Positions 18,001 to 25,397 of a stretch of 64,000 nucleotides of DNA are shown here, one piece after another. A model generated the notes under the pieces. The model did not search any database, was not told the DNA's origin, and was given only the letters and a program-made list of their open reading frames with translations. Numbering within the stretch: position 1 is the first letter of the stretch; each line of letters begins with the position of its first letter. The stretch comes from Adonisia turfae CCMR0081 (GTDB lineage: Bacteria > Cyanobacteriota > Cyanobacteriia > Phormidesmidales > Phormidesmidaceae): the NCBI RefSeq assembly GCF_011009555.1, contig NZ_QXHD01000004.1:6054954-6118953 (forward strand). Reading direction: 5' to 3'. A program made the translations under genes and the position numbers.

Positions 18001-18176
18001 GACTCTACTCGTTCTGCACTAGCCCCTGGGAAAAAGGTAGTCACCGTCGATGACCGCTGAACAATTTCAGGATCTTCCAACCGGGGTAATGATAAGAATG
18101 CAGACAGACCCCAGACAATAACTAATGTTAGCGTCAAAAATAGTAACTGCCGATTTCGAAAAAATAGATTAAACAT
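15093..18176 (-). CDS. RND-family efflux pump permease
   Basis: This 1027-aa inner-membrane proton-driven pump has the usual duplicated layout: an N-terminal helix (NRQLLFLTLTLVIVWGLSAF), a large periplasmic loop, six helices including GLLIDNAIVVVDEV, then a second half ending in TLGLIGLAINDSIVVLAALR and TTIIGFTPLLLDSTGFWPPL. In AcrB-type pumps helix 4 carries two Asp; here the pair is Asp-Asn, so only one acidic residue remains, as in many related permeases. It works with the adaptor encoded immediately upstream and presumably with a TolC-like outer-membrane protein encoded elsewhere. Substrates cannot be read from sequence. Confidence 0.9.
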   Translation of the reverse strand: MFNLFFRNRQLLFLTLTLVIVWGLSAFLSLPRLEDPEIVQRSSTVTTFFPGASAERVESLVTDKIEEELSDIEEVEEISSSSGPGISVVTVELKDTVSAVEPVWARVRSQIDDVIPELPAEASRPEYEDQEVQASAMIVGLTWELNEPVNYSILRRVAEGLEAELRNLPGTDSVELFGEPDEEIQVEISQADLLKLGISAQSLSQQIRASDAKISTGELRSDATELLFEVDSSLDSLDQIREIPIQVGAEGQIAQLGDIAQVTKGVQTPVSDLALIGGQPAVVVAATVESDYRVDQWAQQARKVLKMFEADLSDGLGINIVLDQSRYVQQRLNGVIGNLIVSSLLVIGISLVVLGWRSALIVGMALPLSTLMVFGSMNVLGIPLHQMSVTGLIIALGLLIDNAIVVVDEVRVHLQSGSHPAIAVGETVKHLTVPLLASTLTTVLAFVPIATSPGGTGEFIGTIGSTVILALLSSLTLSLTVIAALAGLVYRWRPLRSHSQHWSIGGFSNQTLSRIYEGSLRAVFRRPILGVLIAMVLPMVGFVQFASLPQQFFPPTNRDQFQIEVERPASSAIATTRAQTLAIRNLIQQHSAVSDIHWFLGQNAPSFFYNVMGSRRNASEYAQGIVQLESTDNLRETIRTLQTELDRTFPDAQILVKQLEQGPPFDAPLEVSLYGPDLEQLRTLGNQLRLILSQLNEVTHTRATLTELSPKLALEVDEAAAKRVGLDNGAIASQLSTLLDGQLGGSILEDTEDIPVRVQLPEQERGDLASITSVDLLSATGTTVPFSAVASVNLRPELSTIARRDGQRVNTVQAFITAGSLPSTVLTEFQQALTEQGFELPTGYRLSYGGEADARGSAVGNLLSTVGVLVVLMTATLVLSFNSFALAGLLAVVAVAAVGLAAMALWLFNSLFGFTAILGTLGLIGLAINDSIVVLAALRNDPLARKGDAGATRQVVMRATRHVVATTVTTIIGFTPLLLDSTGFWPPLAIAIAGGLGGATLLALYFIPSAHLLIHRPRKTLVKVTTS

Positions 18177-18236
18177 AATTAGGTCAAGAGAAAAAGCAGT
18201 TCTTAGTCAAGACTTTGTATAGGAAAATAGCTTGGT

Positions 18237-18311
18237 TAGCGGTGGGGGAGTGGAGGCCCCCACGAAAGGAAGGGTTTCAGGGAGGAAAGCCCTGAGCAAC
18301 CCCCACCGCTA
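18237..18311 (-). repeat. Nested inverted repeat between adaptor and pump genes
   Basis: TAGCGGTGGGGG (18237-18248) is a perfect complement of CCCCCACCGCTA (18300-18311). The inner part also offers TCAGGG/CCCTGA, and GTGGGGG can alternatively pair with a nearer CCCCCAC (18257-18263). Within the operon transcript this could form competing structures. It may simply be a dispersed palindromic repeat. Confidence 0.6.
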
Positions 18312-18330
18312 TTGACCAATTTTCACGCTC

Positions 18331-19617
18331 CTAATTCTTCACCAACTGCCCTGGCACCAGCCGATGCGTACCACTGGTAATAATCTCTTCCCCTGGCTGT
18401 AGAAGCCCCCGCACAAAAGCCCGATCACTTTCCGTATACAGCACCTCCACCTCTCGACGACTCACCTCATAAAGATTCTCACCAATGTCACTTTCCGCCT
18501 CATCCAATACATAGGCCGACCACAATCCTCGCTCTCCAGCAACAAGAGCACTGGTTGGTAACCAGTAGCCAATTTCATTCTGTTGATCTTGCAACTCCAG
18601 TCGTGCAGTTGCACCAATTGTTGGCTGTGCTGCCGGTGGCAAAGCCATTACCACAGTGACCGTCTGGCTAGCATCATCAAGCTCTGGCAACAGTGCAGTA
18701 ACTCTACCCTCAAACGATGCACCATCAACTTCAACTGTCTGAACGTCGCCGCTATTAATACGACTTGCCATCTGGCGAGGTACTCCAATACGAGCCTCCA
18801 AAGCATTGCCTTCCACCAGACGCATAATGGTTTGACCTGGGCTGACAACGACACCTTCATCCATAAGCCTCAGAGAGACACGACCATCAAAAGGAGCGTA
18901 GATAACGCTTTTAGCAATGGAGACATCTAAATTTTTCAAACTGGCCTCAATTTGGTCTACCTGGGCATCCTGAGCGCTGACTTGTTCCACCCGAGTACCT
19001 GTGTTTAGCTCATCTAACTGACTTTTGGCCTGATTAAGACGACTTTCTAAGGCATCGGCACCAAATGTGGCCTCATCTCGTTCTTCTAAAGAAATTGCAC
19101 CTTGAATATAGAGATTTTCACGGCGCACCTGCTGTAACCGCGCCAGGTCAAGCTGAGCTTGCAAGTCTTGAACAGCAGCAGCGGCAGCGGCAATATCTTC
19201 CTGACGGGGACCGCGTTCTAATTCTTCAAATCGAGCCTGAGCCTGACGACGTTGGGCCTCAATCTGCTGACGTTGAGCTTGCAGGCTGCGGGTATCTAAC
19301 CGAGCTAGAGGTGCTCCGGCAGCGACGGTATCCCCTTCATCTACAAGCACTTCCACCAGGGTACCTGCTTGCTCAAAACCCAGATCACTACTGCGTCGAG
19401 CAACGATTTCACCGGTGTAGGTGCGCTCTACTTGATATTCATTAACACGTTCTAAGGCTTGGGTTTGAACGGGGAGCGGTTGAATCGCATCCTCAGCCAC
19501 AGCTGAGCCAGACCGAAAACGCCCCAGCCAGATGGCAGGAGCTACTAATACCGGCAGCAACCATAACCAGTGCCAGCTAGGGCGCTTTGCACTGGTATCA
19601 GACGTTGATGAAACCAT
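18331..19617 (-). CDS. RND efflux periplasmic adaptor (membrane fusion protein)
   Basis: This 428-aa HlyD/AcrA-type adaptor has an N-terminal membrane anchor (WLWLLPVLVAPAIWLGRF), a lipoyl-like half-motif (RRSSDLGFEQAGTLVEVLVD, VAAGAPLARLDTRSL), a long coiled-coil hairpin (QRQQIEAQRRQAQARFEELE to ~residue 215), the second lipoyl half (APFDGRVSLRLMDEGVVVSP) and beta-barrel/proximal domains. It lies 154 bp upstream of the pump gene on the same strand, forming an operon. The region before its ATG holds four 15-bp tandem repeats and a palindrome and then a divergent PadR gene, so PadR control is likely. Confidence 0.9.
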   Translation of the reverse strand: MVSSTSDTSAKRPSWHWLWLLPVLVAPAIWLGRFRSGSAVAEDAIQPLPVQTQALERVNEYQVERTYTGEIVARRSSDLGFEQAGTLVEVLVDEGDTVAAGAPLARLDTRSLQAQRQQIEAQRRQAQARFEELERGPRQEDIAAAAAAVQDLQAQLDLARLQQVRRENLYIQGAISLEERDEATFGADALESRLNQAKSQLDELNTGTRVEQVSAQDAQVDQIEASLKNLDVSIAKSVIYAPFDGRVSLRLMDEGVVVSPGQTIMRLVEGNALEARIGVPRQMASRINSGDVQTVEVDGASFEGRVTALLPELDDASQTVTVVMALPPAAQPTIGATARLELQDQQNEIGYWLPTSALVAGERGLWSAYVLDEAESDIGENLYEVSRREVEVLYTESDRAFVRGLLQPGEEIITSGTHRLVPGQLVKN

Positions 19618-19633
19618 AGCTCAATATCCAAAC

Positions 19634-19693
19634 AGTTGATATTCACTTAGTTGATATTCGCGTAGTTGATAATCAAATAATTGATATCCAACT
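19634..19693. promoter_or_regulatory. Four exactly phased 15-bp direct repeats (operator-like)
   Basis: The core GTTGAT (last copy ATTGAT) occurs at 19635, 19650, 19665 and 19680, spaced exactly 15 bp. The units read AGTTGATATTCACTT, AGTTGATATTCGCGT, AGTTGATAATCAAAT and AATTGATATCCAACT. They begin 17 bp upstream of the RND adaptor ATG and lie between it and the divergent PadR gene, so a repressor or activator bound here could control the pump operon. Confidence 0.6.
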
Positions 19694-19734
19694 TGTTGCT
19701 TATGATTCCATAGCGTATACTCAACATGTTGGAT
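19686..19734. promoter_or_regulatory. Inverted repeat with central CAACATGTTG palindrome
   Basis: ATCCAACTTGTTG (19686-19698) and CAACATGTTGGAT (19722-19734) are inverted copies with one mismatch, and the second contains the perfect palindrome CAACATGTTG (19722-19731). The position between divergent RND and PadR genes suits a regulator-binding site. Confidence 0.5.
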
Positions 19735-19795
19735 ATGTCAACGGATTCTCCATTAAATCTGTCTGTTAAGTCTGTCTGTTAAGTCTTTAAATTCT

Positions 19796-20353
19796 ATGGC
19801 CCTAGCCCACACCATCCTTGCGTTATTAGCCCAGCGACCCGATAGCGGATACGACATTAGTAAACGCTTTGACGAAGGGCTTAGCTGCTTTTGGAAAGCC
19901 TCCCAGCAGCAGGTATATCGAGAGCTATCTAAAATGGAGTCCCAAGGCTGGGTGAATTTTGAAAAGGTGCCCCAGGAAGGTAAGCCGGACAAAAAGATTT
20001 ACAGCATTACAGATTCGGGATGGAGTGAACTCACTCGCTGGTATGCAGAACCTACTGAACGCACCCAAATCCGAGAAGATTTGCTGGTGAAGGCGATGAT
20101 TGGCTATAAAATGCCCCGGGAGATGTTGTTGAAAGAATTACACCATCGCCAGGCACTACATCAGGCACAGTTAGATGAGTATCGTGTCATTGAGGAGATG
20201 TGTTTGGGGCATCCTGAACCCCCTGTGGAGCTGCAGTTTAAATACCTCACCCTGAAACGAGGGATTGCTTACGAAACAAGCTGGCTGCAGTGGTGTGCTG
20301 ATGTGCTTTTATTTTTGGAGCAGTACGATGCGCAGCAAAGGACTGTGTCTTAG
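19796..20353 (+). CDS. PadR-family transcriptional regulator
   Basis: This 185-aa protein has the PadR layout: an N-terminal winged helix (ALAHTILALLAQRPDSGYDI, SCFWKASQQQVYRELSKMES, GWVNFEKV.QEGKPDKKIYSITDSGW) and a C-terminal dimerising helical region (RIDEYRVIEE-type helices after residue ~110, YETSWLQWCADVL). PadR proteins typically repress efflux or stress genes until a small ligand binds. It is divergent from the RND adaptor-pump operon across a repeat-rich gap, the usual arrangement for a local regulator. Just before its ATG the sequence CTGTCTGTTAAGT occurs twice in tandem. Confidence 0.9.
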   Translation: MALAHTILALLAQRPDSGYDISKRFDEGLSCFWKASQQQVYRELSKMESQGWVNFEKVPQEGKPDKKIYSITDSGWSELTRWYAEPTERTQIREDLLVKAMIGYKMPREMLLKELHHRQALHQAQLDEYRVIEEMCLGHPEPPVELQFKYLTLKRGIAYETSWLQWCADVLLFLEQYDAQQRTVS

Positions 20354-20677
20354 GGTGGGGTGCGATCGCATACTAGTTTCGACGGTTGCCATGGCCTTAG
20401 TGCAAAATTATTGATTTGACTTCAGGCGTACAAGACTGATTATTATTCAATTGCAATTATCGTTATGCTTCTTTACGTATCCTAAAAGAAGTCTAAAAAC
20501 CCTAACGATTTCTCAAGAATCTTCAGATATCAGTCGTTTCTAGTGGGTGAGCACCCTACTTAGAGCTCCCTTTTCTGAGGAAAATGCAACATAATTAAAC
20601 AAATTGAGTAAATATACTTATCAGTTTTGCTAGTGGGGGACGGCCTGTCACTAATATGTCCTTGACTAAAGGGCTCT
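20354..20677. other. Intergenic region before the phycobilisome-linker gene
   Basis: This 324-bp AT-rich stretch contains a HIP1 octamer near 20362 and no open frame or clear hairpin. The promoter of the downstream linker gene probably lies here, but I cannot place it. Confidence 0.4.
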
Positions 20678-21436
20678 ATGTCGGCCTGCTTGTCCATTTA
20701 TAAAAGTCAATTAAAAATGCAGACACTTGCCAATAACAATCAGGTCATCCCCGTAGCCACCAACGGTAGTATCCGTTTAGAAAGTGGTGATGCCAGCGGC
20801 ATTAAGATGTTTTCTACGATGGATAAAGCAGACTGCTTGCAAGCAGTTTATCGTCGTCTCTTCAAAGACAATCGCAACATTGATTTTCACCACAATGAGT
20901 CTCTGGATTCAGCTTATCTCAATGGTGAAATTACCACGCAGGAGTTGGTTCGCGAGCTAATTTGCTCTGATATGTTCGTGAACTACATTCTGGCCAACAA
21001 CAGCAACTATCGCTTTGTTCAGCTTTGCTTTGAGCGGGTTCTAGGTCGCCCTGCCATTCAGTCAGAAGTATTCAAGTGGAGTTCATTGCTGGCTTCAGAG
21101 GGCATTCGCACATTTGCCGAGCAGCTGACCGGTTCTGAAGAGTACATAAATGCATTTGGTCCTTACCAGGTGCCTAGCCGTCGTTCCATCAAGCTATCGT
21201 CCAGTGATCAGGATTTACCTGCTCTACCTAAGGAACTCAGCATCAAGCGTTATCAAGGTGAAGGTAACGTTAATCAGTTTAACTACATTGGTGCTATTAA
21301 CCCACTATGGGACGGCAACATGCCGCCAGCTATTATCCGTAAGATTGGTGCTGTGATTACCGTTGCTGGCGTTATTGAAGTCACTCGCATATTGTTTACA
21401 GCGGCTGTGGGTGCCATTACTGCTGGCCACATGTAA
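20678..21436 (+). CDS. Phycobilisome linker-domain protein with C-terminal membrane helix (CpcL-like)
   Basis: This 252-aa protein has a phycobilisome linker domain (Pfam PBS_linker_poly type) at ~45-175: AVYRRLFKD, then YLNGEITTQELVRELICSD, NYRFVQLCFERVLGRPAIQS and GSEEYINAFGPYQVPSRR. After a linker, residues ~223-250 (KIGAVITVAGVIEVTRILFT) form a hydrophobic tail. Rod-core linkers with a C-terminal membrane helix (CpcL/CpcG2) attach rod-only phycobilisomes to photosystem I or NDH. The domain is divergent from typical CpcG, so it could be a novel membrane-tethered linker. ATG 20678 follows AAGGGCTCT; an internal ATG at 20717 is the alternative. No phycobiliprotein genes adjoin it. Confidence 0.75.
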   Translation: MSACLSIYKSQLKMQTLANNNQVIPVATNGSIRLESGDASGIKMFSTMDKADCLQAVYRRLFKDNRNIDFHHNESLDSAYLNGEITTQELVRELICSDMFVNYILANNSNYRFVQLCFERVLGRPAIQSEVFKWSSLLASEGIRTFAEQLTGSEEYINAFGPYQVPSRRSIKLSSSDQDLPALPKELSIKRYQGEGNVNQFNYIGAINPLWDGNMPPAIIRKIGAVITVAGVIEVTRILFTAAVGAITAGHM

Positions 21437-21481
21437 TGGTTGTTTCAATCATTTAATTACTGCCTAATTCTTTGGATTTCT

Positions 21482-21510
21482 GTAGGGGCAGCCCTTGTGG
21501 CTGCCCCTAC
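21482..21510. repeat. Perfect palindrome, GTAGGGGCAGCC arms
   Basis: GTAGGGGCAGCC (21482-21493) and GGCTGCCCCTAC (21499-21510) flank CTTGT. This type of GC-rich palindrome is a common dispersed repeat in cyanobacteria and may form a strong hairpin after the linker gene. Confidence 0.8.
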
Positions 21511-21561
21511 AACGTCTATCTTCAAAATTCAAGGTCTTCCTTGCATAAGGTCAGCACAAAT

Positions 21562-21600
21562 AAACCCCATAGCGGCATAGGCTTGCCTCCATGGGGTTTT
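21562..21600 (+). terminator. Rho-independent terminator-like hairpin
   Basis: AAACCCCAT (21562-21570) pairs with ATGGGGTTT and runs into a T-rich TTTGTTT tail. It suits termination of the linker transcript. Confidence 0.6.
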
Positions 21601-21702
21601 GTTTACGAGGAGATTCAGACAATTATCCCAGGGTGGAAGGCACTACCCCTACGAGATTATCCAGTTTGAATGTGAATCAGGGAGACTTGATCGAATTTGA
21701 TA

Positions 21703-22953
21703 TTATTTCCCTTCTGGTAATCGCTGGGAGCTACTAGCCAGATTGTTCACGGCACTGGCAATATCCAGGCCAGTCGTCTGTTTTAACTGCTCGATAATGG
21801 CAATTGCCTGTTTTGCGGTGCCCCCTGTCTGACTGTCAATCATGGTGACATTCTGAATGTCAACATCGGGTACCGTAGCACTCAGGGTCTTCAACAACAT
21901 TTCTAGCTTTTGTAGTAAGAAAATGTCGCGGGCATTTGCTCCAGCAGCGCGCCAGGACTCGGCTAACTGTTTAGTACCTTCGGCCTGGGCTTTACCATCT
22001 TCAACAATCTGAGCTGCATCCCCTTTGGCTTCTGCCAACGCTCGTTTGCAATTGGCCTCAGCTGGGGCAATCACATCTGCTTTGAGCTGTTCAGTCACTT
22101 GCTTAATGCGCTCTTGCTGTACTGGAATCTCGGACTGAATACGGACGAGTTCAGAGGCAATTTCAGCTTCTACCTCGGCCACAACAGCCCCTCGCTTAGT
22201 AAGGGCATCCTGGATTCGACGCTCGGCTTCCGCTTCAGCAATGCCAGTGTCACGCTCAATCCGGCGCACAGAGGTAATCTTTTCGTTCTCAGCTGTTTGA
22301 ATAGCTGATGCTGCCTGGGCTTTGGCCTCGGCGATGCGGGCATCACGCTGGAGCTGGGCCTGCTGTTTACGACCGATGGAGTCAAGGTAGCGCACGTTAT
22401 CAGAAATGTTCTGAATCTGCAGGGTATCGAGCACTAATCCTAGCTTTTCGAGATCTTCTTCTGCTTCATCTAAGAGACTTTTGGCAAAGGCAATTTTGTC
22501 TTCGTTTACCTGTTCTGGTGTAAGGCTAGCGAGAACGCCCCGTAAGTTACCTTCTAGGGTCTCTTTGGCAATTTTTTCAATCTCTTTTCGACTCTTGCCC
22601 AACAATCTCTCAATGGCATTATGAATGGCGGGTTCTTCACCAGCGACCTTGATGTTAGCAACGCCATCTACCTGCAGCGGAATACCGCCTTTAGAGTAGG
22701 CATTAGTTACCTTGAGCTCGATAATCATGTTGGTGAGGTCCATGCGCAGCGCCTTTTCTACCAAGGGCTTACGAATGCTGCTACCACCTTTGACCAGACG
22801 ATAGCCTACCGTTTTTTGCCCCAATCGCTGCTGAGCGCCCGCAAAGATCAGTACCTCATTCGGCTGACAAATGTAGTAGAGGTTGCGGATGATTAGGGAG
22901 ATTACTCCAGAACCACCACCGAAAATAACGAGTAAAAGAATTAAACCTTCCAT
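21703..22953 (-). CDS. Flotillin/SPFH-domain membrane protein (second of pair)
   Basis: This 416-aa protein starts with a membrane helix (GLILLLVIFGGGSGVISLII), then an SPFH/band 7 domain (CQPNEVLIFAG, VTNAYSKGGIPLQVDGVANI, RKEIEKIAKETLEGNLRGVL, QVNEDKIAFAKSLLDEAEED) and a long Ala/Glu-rich coiled coil (QLQRDARIAEAKAQAASAIQ onward). The layout is that of flotillins, which organise membrane microdomains. Its ATG overlaps the stop of the other flotillin gene by 1 bp (TAATG), implying translational coupling. Together with the NfeD-like gene this forms a three-gene operon. Confidence 0.9.
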   Translation of the reverse strand: MEGLILLLVIFGGGSGVISLIIRNLYYICQPNEVLIFAGAQQRLGQKTVGYRLVKGGSSIRKPLVEKALRMDLTNMIIELKVTNAYSKGGIPLQVDGVANIKVAGEEPAIHNAIERLLGKSRKEIEKIAKETLEGNLRGVLASLTPEQVNEDKIAFAKSLLDEAEEDLEKLGLVLDTLQIQNISDNVRYLDSIGRKQQAQLQRDARIAEAKAQAASAIQTAENEKITSVRRIERDTGIAEAEAERRIQDALTKRGAVVAEVEAEIASELVRIQSEIPVQQERIKQVTEQLKADVIAPAEANCKRALAEAKGDAAQIVEDGKAQAEGTKQLAESWRAAGANARDIFLLQKLEMLLKTLSATVPDVDIQNVTMIDSQTGGTAKQAIAIIEQLKQTTGLDIASAVNNLASSSQRLPEGK

Positions 22954-24425
22954 TAGCGATTGCCCTCCATGTTGGGCTCTACAGTTGTTGTATGGGTTGT
23001 GACAGCGGGTTCTAACTGGCGCTGAAAATCTAAGCTTTGGTTCAGGGTGCCCGTAACATCGATACCCAGGGTGTCGTCTACCTGTTTAAGGAACTGACGG
23101 ACAACGTCGGGATAGACATTGACCAGGTTGGCAATAGACTTACCGTCGCCATTGTCAATAACGTTGACATTCTTAAGATGGATGCGGTCAGGAATTTTAG
23201 CGGCTTCCTTCAGTACCATGTCAATTTGTTGAATCAAAAAGACCTGGGTGGCATCGGTTCCGGTTTCGGCCCAGACCTCAGCCAGCATGTTGTTGACGAG
23301 AGCAGCGGCCTTAGCATTCTCTTCGAGAGCAGCGGCTTGACCCTTGGCGTGCAGTTCCTGAGCTTGTTTTGCAGCTTGGGCAGGCAGTACTTCATCGGCT
23401 TGTAGACGCAGTCGCTCTAGCTCGGCTCGTACTGTCTGGAGCTGTTGCTCGGCACGGGCGCGGGCTTCTTTGGCGGCAGCGATGGTGCGTTCCTCTTCAG
23501 ATTTGGCTCGTTCCTCTAGCTCAGCTTTGATTTTGCGAAGTTCGTTTTGCTGTTGCTGTACAACTGTCAGAGCCTGGGTTTTTGCTACTTCCGCTTGCTT
23601 TTGGCAATCGGCTTCGATACGGTCGGCTTCACCCACAGCTTCAGACTCGGCAATCTCAGCATCGCGAATGATATTGGCAATTTGGCGGCGACCAATGGAG
23701 CTGAGATAGTCCATATCATCGGTGACACTTTGAATTTTGAGCGTATCTAAATGCAGTCCCAACTTACTGAGATCTTTAGCAACGTCAGCTGCAATGCGCT
23801 CGGCAAAGTTCATGCGATCTTCGTTGACCTGCTCAGGGGTAAGTAGGGCGACAACACCGCGTAGGTTACCTTCAAGGGTTTCGCGGACCACCCGACGAAT
23901 TTCGGAGCGGTTGCGGCCTAGAAAGCGCTCAATGGCGTTACCAACAACGCTGCGATTGCTAGAAATTTTAACATTAGCGATGGCTTGAATATTCAGTGGT
24001 GTACCCCCTTTGGCATAGGCATTTGTCACCTCAACGGGGATAGGCATGGTGGTCATGTCCATGCTTTGCACCTGTTCAATAATGGGTACCACCAACGTAC
24101 GACCACCAAACACTACGCGGTAACCGACTGTCTGCCCCCTTTTGTTTTTGTATTTACGACCCGAGATAATCAAAATCTGATTGGGGTTGCAAATACGCAG
24201 GCAGGTTTTGAGCACTATGATTAGCGCGCCAATGCCAATCAGGCCAAGAACTAAGGCACTACCGCCTAAAACGGCACCTGCCTGGGCTGTATTTTGGTTA
24301 GCCTGTGAAATAGGAATGGCCTGGGCAAGTTCGTAACTAACGGTCTCAGTGGTTTCGGCCTGGACCGATATTTTTTGATCCCCTGCTGGTGTAGTCTGTC
24401 CCAGCAAGAATAAAGTGTGTGTCAT
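22953..24425 (-). CDS. Flotillin/SPFH-domain membrane protein (first of pair)
   Basis: The frame can start farther upstream (24485), but that would overlap the NfeD gene, so ATG 24425 is chosen: 490 aa, beginning MTHTLFLLGQ. A membrane segment (GGSALVLGLIGIGALIIVLK) precedes the SPFH domain (CNPNQILIISGRKYKN, EVTNAYAKGGTPLNIQAIAN, ETLEGNLRGVVALLTPEQVN). A coiled coil rich in Ala, Glu and Gln follows, ending in an acidic/Thr tail. Its SPFH domain is closely similar to that of the following gene, so the pair arose by duplication and may form hetero-oligomers. No strong ribosome-binding site is seen before the chosen ATG. Confidence 0.9.
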   Translation of the reverse strand: MTHTLFLLGQTTPAGDQKISVQAETTETVSYELAQAIPISQANQNTAQAGAVLGGSALVLGLIGIGALIIVLKTCLRICNPNQILIISGRKYKNKRGQTVGYRVVFGGRTLVVPIIEQVQSMDMTTMPIPVEVTNAYAKGGTPLNIQAIANVKISSNRSVVGNAIERFLGRNRSEIRRVVRETLEGNLRGVVALLTPEQVNEDRMNFAERIAADVAKDLSKLGLHLDTLKIQSVTDDMDYLSSIGRRQIANIIRDAEIAESEAVGEADRIEADCQKQAEVAKTQALTVVQQQQNELRKIKAELEERAKSEEERTIAAAKEARARAEQQLQTVRAELERLRLQADEVLPAQAAKQAQELHAKGQAAALEENAKAAALVNNMLAEVWAETGTDATQVFLIQQIDMVLKEAAKIPDRIHLKNVNVIDNGDGKSIANLVNVYPDVVRQFLKQVDDTLGIDVTGTLNQSLDFQRQLEPAVTTHTTTVEPNMEGNR

Positions 24426-24445
24426 GGGTATGAAATGGGTATAAG

Positions 24446-25159
24446 TTAGTTCTGCTGAGCAGCGGTTTCGTCTGAAACGACCCAAAGCCGGTTTTTCTCG
24501 ACATTAACGACGAGCACTTTATCACCCGGTACAAATTGTTTGGTGTCGTCCGTGAGTGCCATCATGTGCAAAGTGCTACCACGTAGTTCCAGACGCACTT
24601 TGCCTTTGCTTTTGGCATCAAAGGGCAGTTCTACGATGCCCACCCGTCCAGCAAAATCCTCGGTACGAATAAGGCTGTCGGCATGGCGACGAGCCAGGTG
24701 GCGCAGGGTAATGGCCAAGGTGCCTCCTAGCACAATGCCCATGAGCAAAGCGACGATAAAGATGACTGAGGCGGGCCAATTGGATTGTACCCAGCTCAGG
24801 CTGAGGCCCGTCAAACCAAAGAAAAATCCGCCGACAGTCCAGAATTTGAAACTGGTGAGGATGTTCAGGCTGAAGATGTAGGCTCCTTTAACTTTTCGTA
24901 GGAGCTGAAGATCAGTGTCTATCTCGGCATCGAAGCCACCACCTGTACTGATATTGGGGCCAATATCTGGCGCATCGCCGTCAAGGTCTACATCACCATC
25001 AAGATCTAAATCTGCATCTAGATCTATATCGGCATCAAAGTCAGCGTCAAAATCAACATCGGTATCGGCATCGAAATCTGCATCACCGGCACCACCTAGT
25101 GTGGCGATCGCAACAAAGACGCCGCCAATGACAAAACAAAACCAATAAATTGACTGCAC
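24446..25159 (-). CDS. NfeD/YqiJ-like membrane protein with Asp-rich repeat
   Basis: This 237-aa protein uses GTG at 25159, preceded by AAGGAG five bases upstream. An N-terminal membrane helix (YWFCFVIGGVFVAIATLGG) is followed by a striking Asp/Ala/Leu repeat of about 45 residues (pattern DxDxDADxDxD), then two or three helices (FGLTGLSLSWVQ, VIFIVALLMGIVLGGTLAIT) and a C-terminal OB-fold of the NfeD type (FAGRVGIVELPFDAKSKGKV, FVPGDKVLVVNV). NfeD/YqiJ proteins partner with flotillins, and this gene leads a flotillin-flotillin operon. The acidic repeat may bind cations; that is inference. Confidence 0.85.
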   Translation of the reverse strand: MQSIYWFCFVIGGVFVAIATLGGAGDADFDADTDVDFDADFDADIDLDADLDLDGDVDLDGDAPDIGPNISTGGGFDAEIDTDLQLLRKVKGAYIFSLNILTSFKFWTVGGFFFGLTGLSLSWVQSNWPASVIFIVALLMGIVLGGTLAITLRHLARRHADSLIRTEDFAGRVGIVELPFDAKSKGKVRLELRGSTLHMMALTDDTKQFVPGDKVLVVNVEKNRLWVVSDETAAQQN

Positions 25160-25235
25160 AGTATCTCCTTAGGGTTCATTCCCTAGTGATAGTCAGATAC
25201 AGTCTGTGCCTCTAAAATTCCTGACAATTTTTAAT

Positions 25236-25265
25236 GATTGGTAGGGTGGGCAGCGCCCACCAATC
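25236..25265. repeat. Imperfect hairpin, GGTGGGC arms
   Basis: GATTGG...GTGGGC (25236-25251) pairs with GCCCACCAATC (25255-25265) apart from a small bulge. It resembles dispersed cyanobacterial palindromes and may end the EF-G-like or NfeD regions. Confidence 0.45.
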
Positions 25266-25397
25266 CTTGCAGCGGAAGTGCTACCCAATATCGTCATCAT
25301 AGAATAGATGTACTTATCATATCCCAGACAGATCAAGGTGCGCCGTCACTTAGTTAAATAACAGCGCACCTGATTTTAGTTATGAGAGTTTGTGCGG

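Noticed and set aside
19634..19693. Tandem 15-bp repeats as a CRISPR-like array
   Set aside because: No spacers lie between units and there are no cas genes. It fits an operator array better.
24915..25148. Plus-strand Ser/Lys-rich frame opposite the Asp-rich NfeD segment
   Set aside because: It is the expected antisense of GAC/GAT-rich codons and therefore a shadow.
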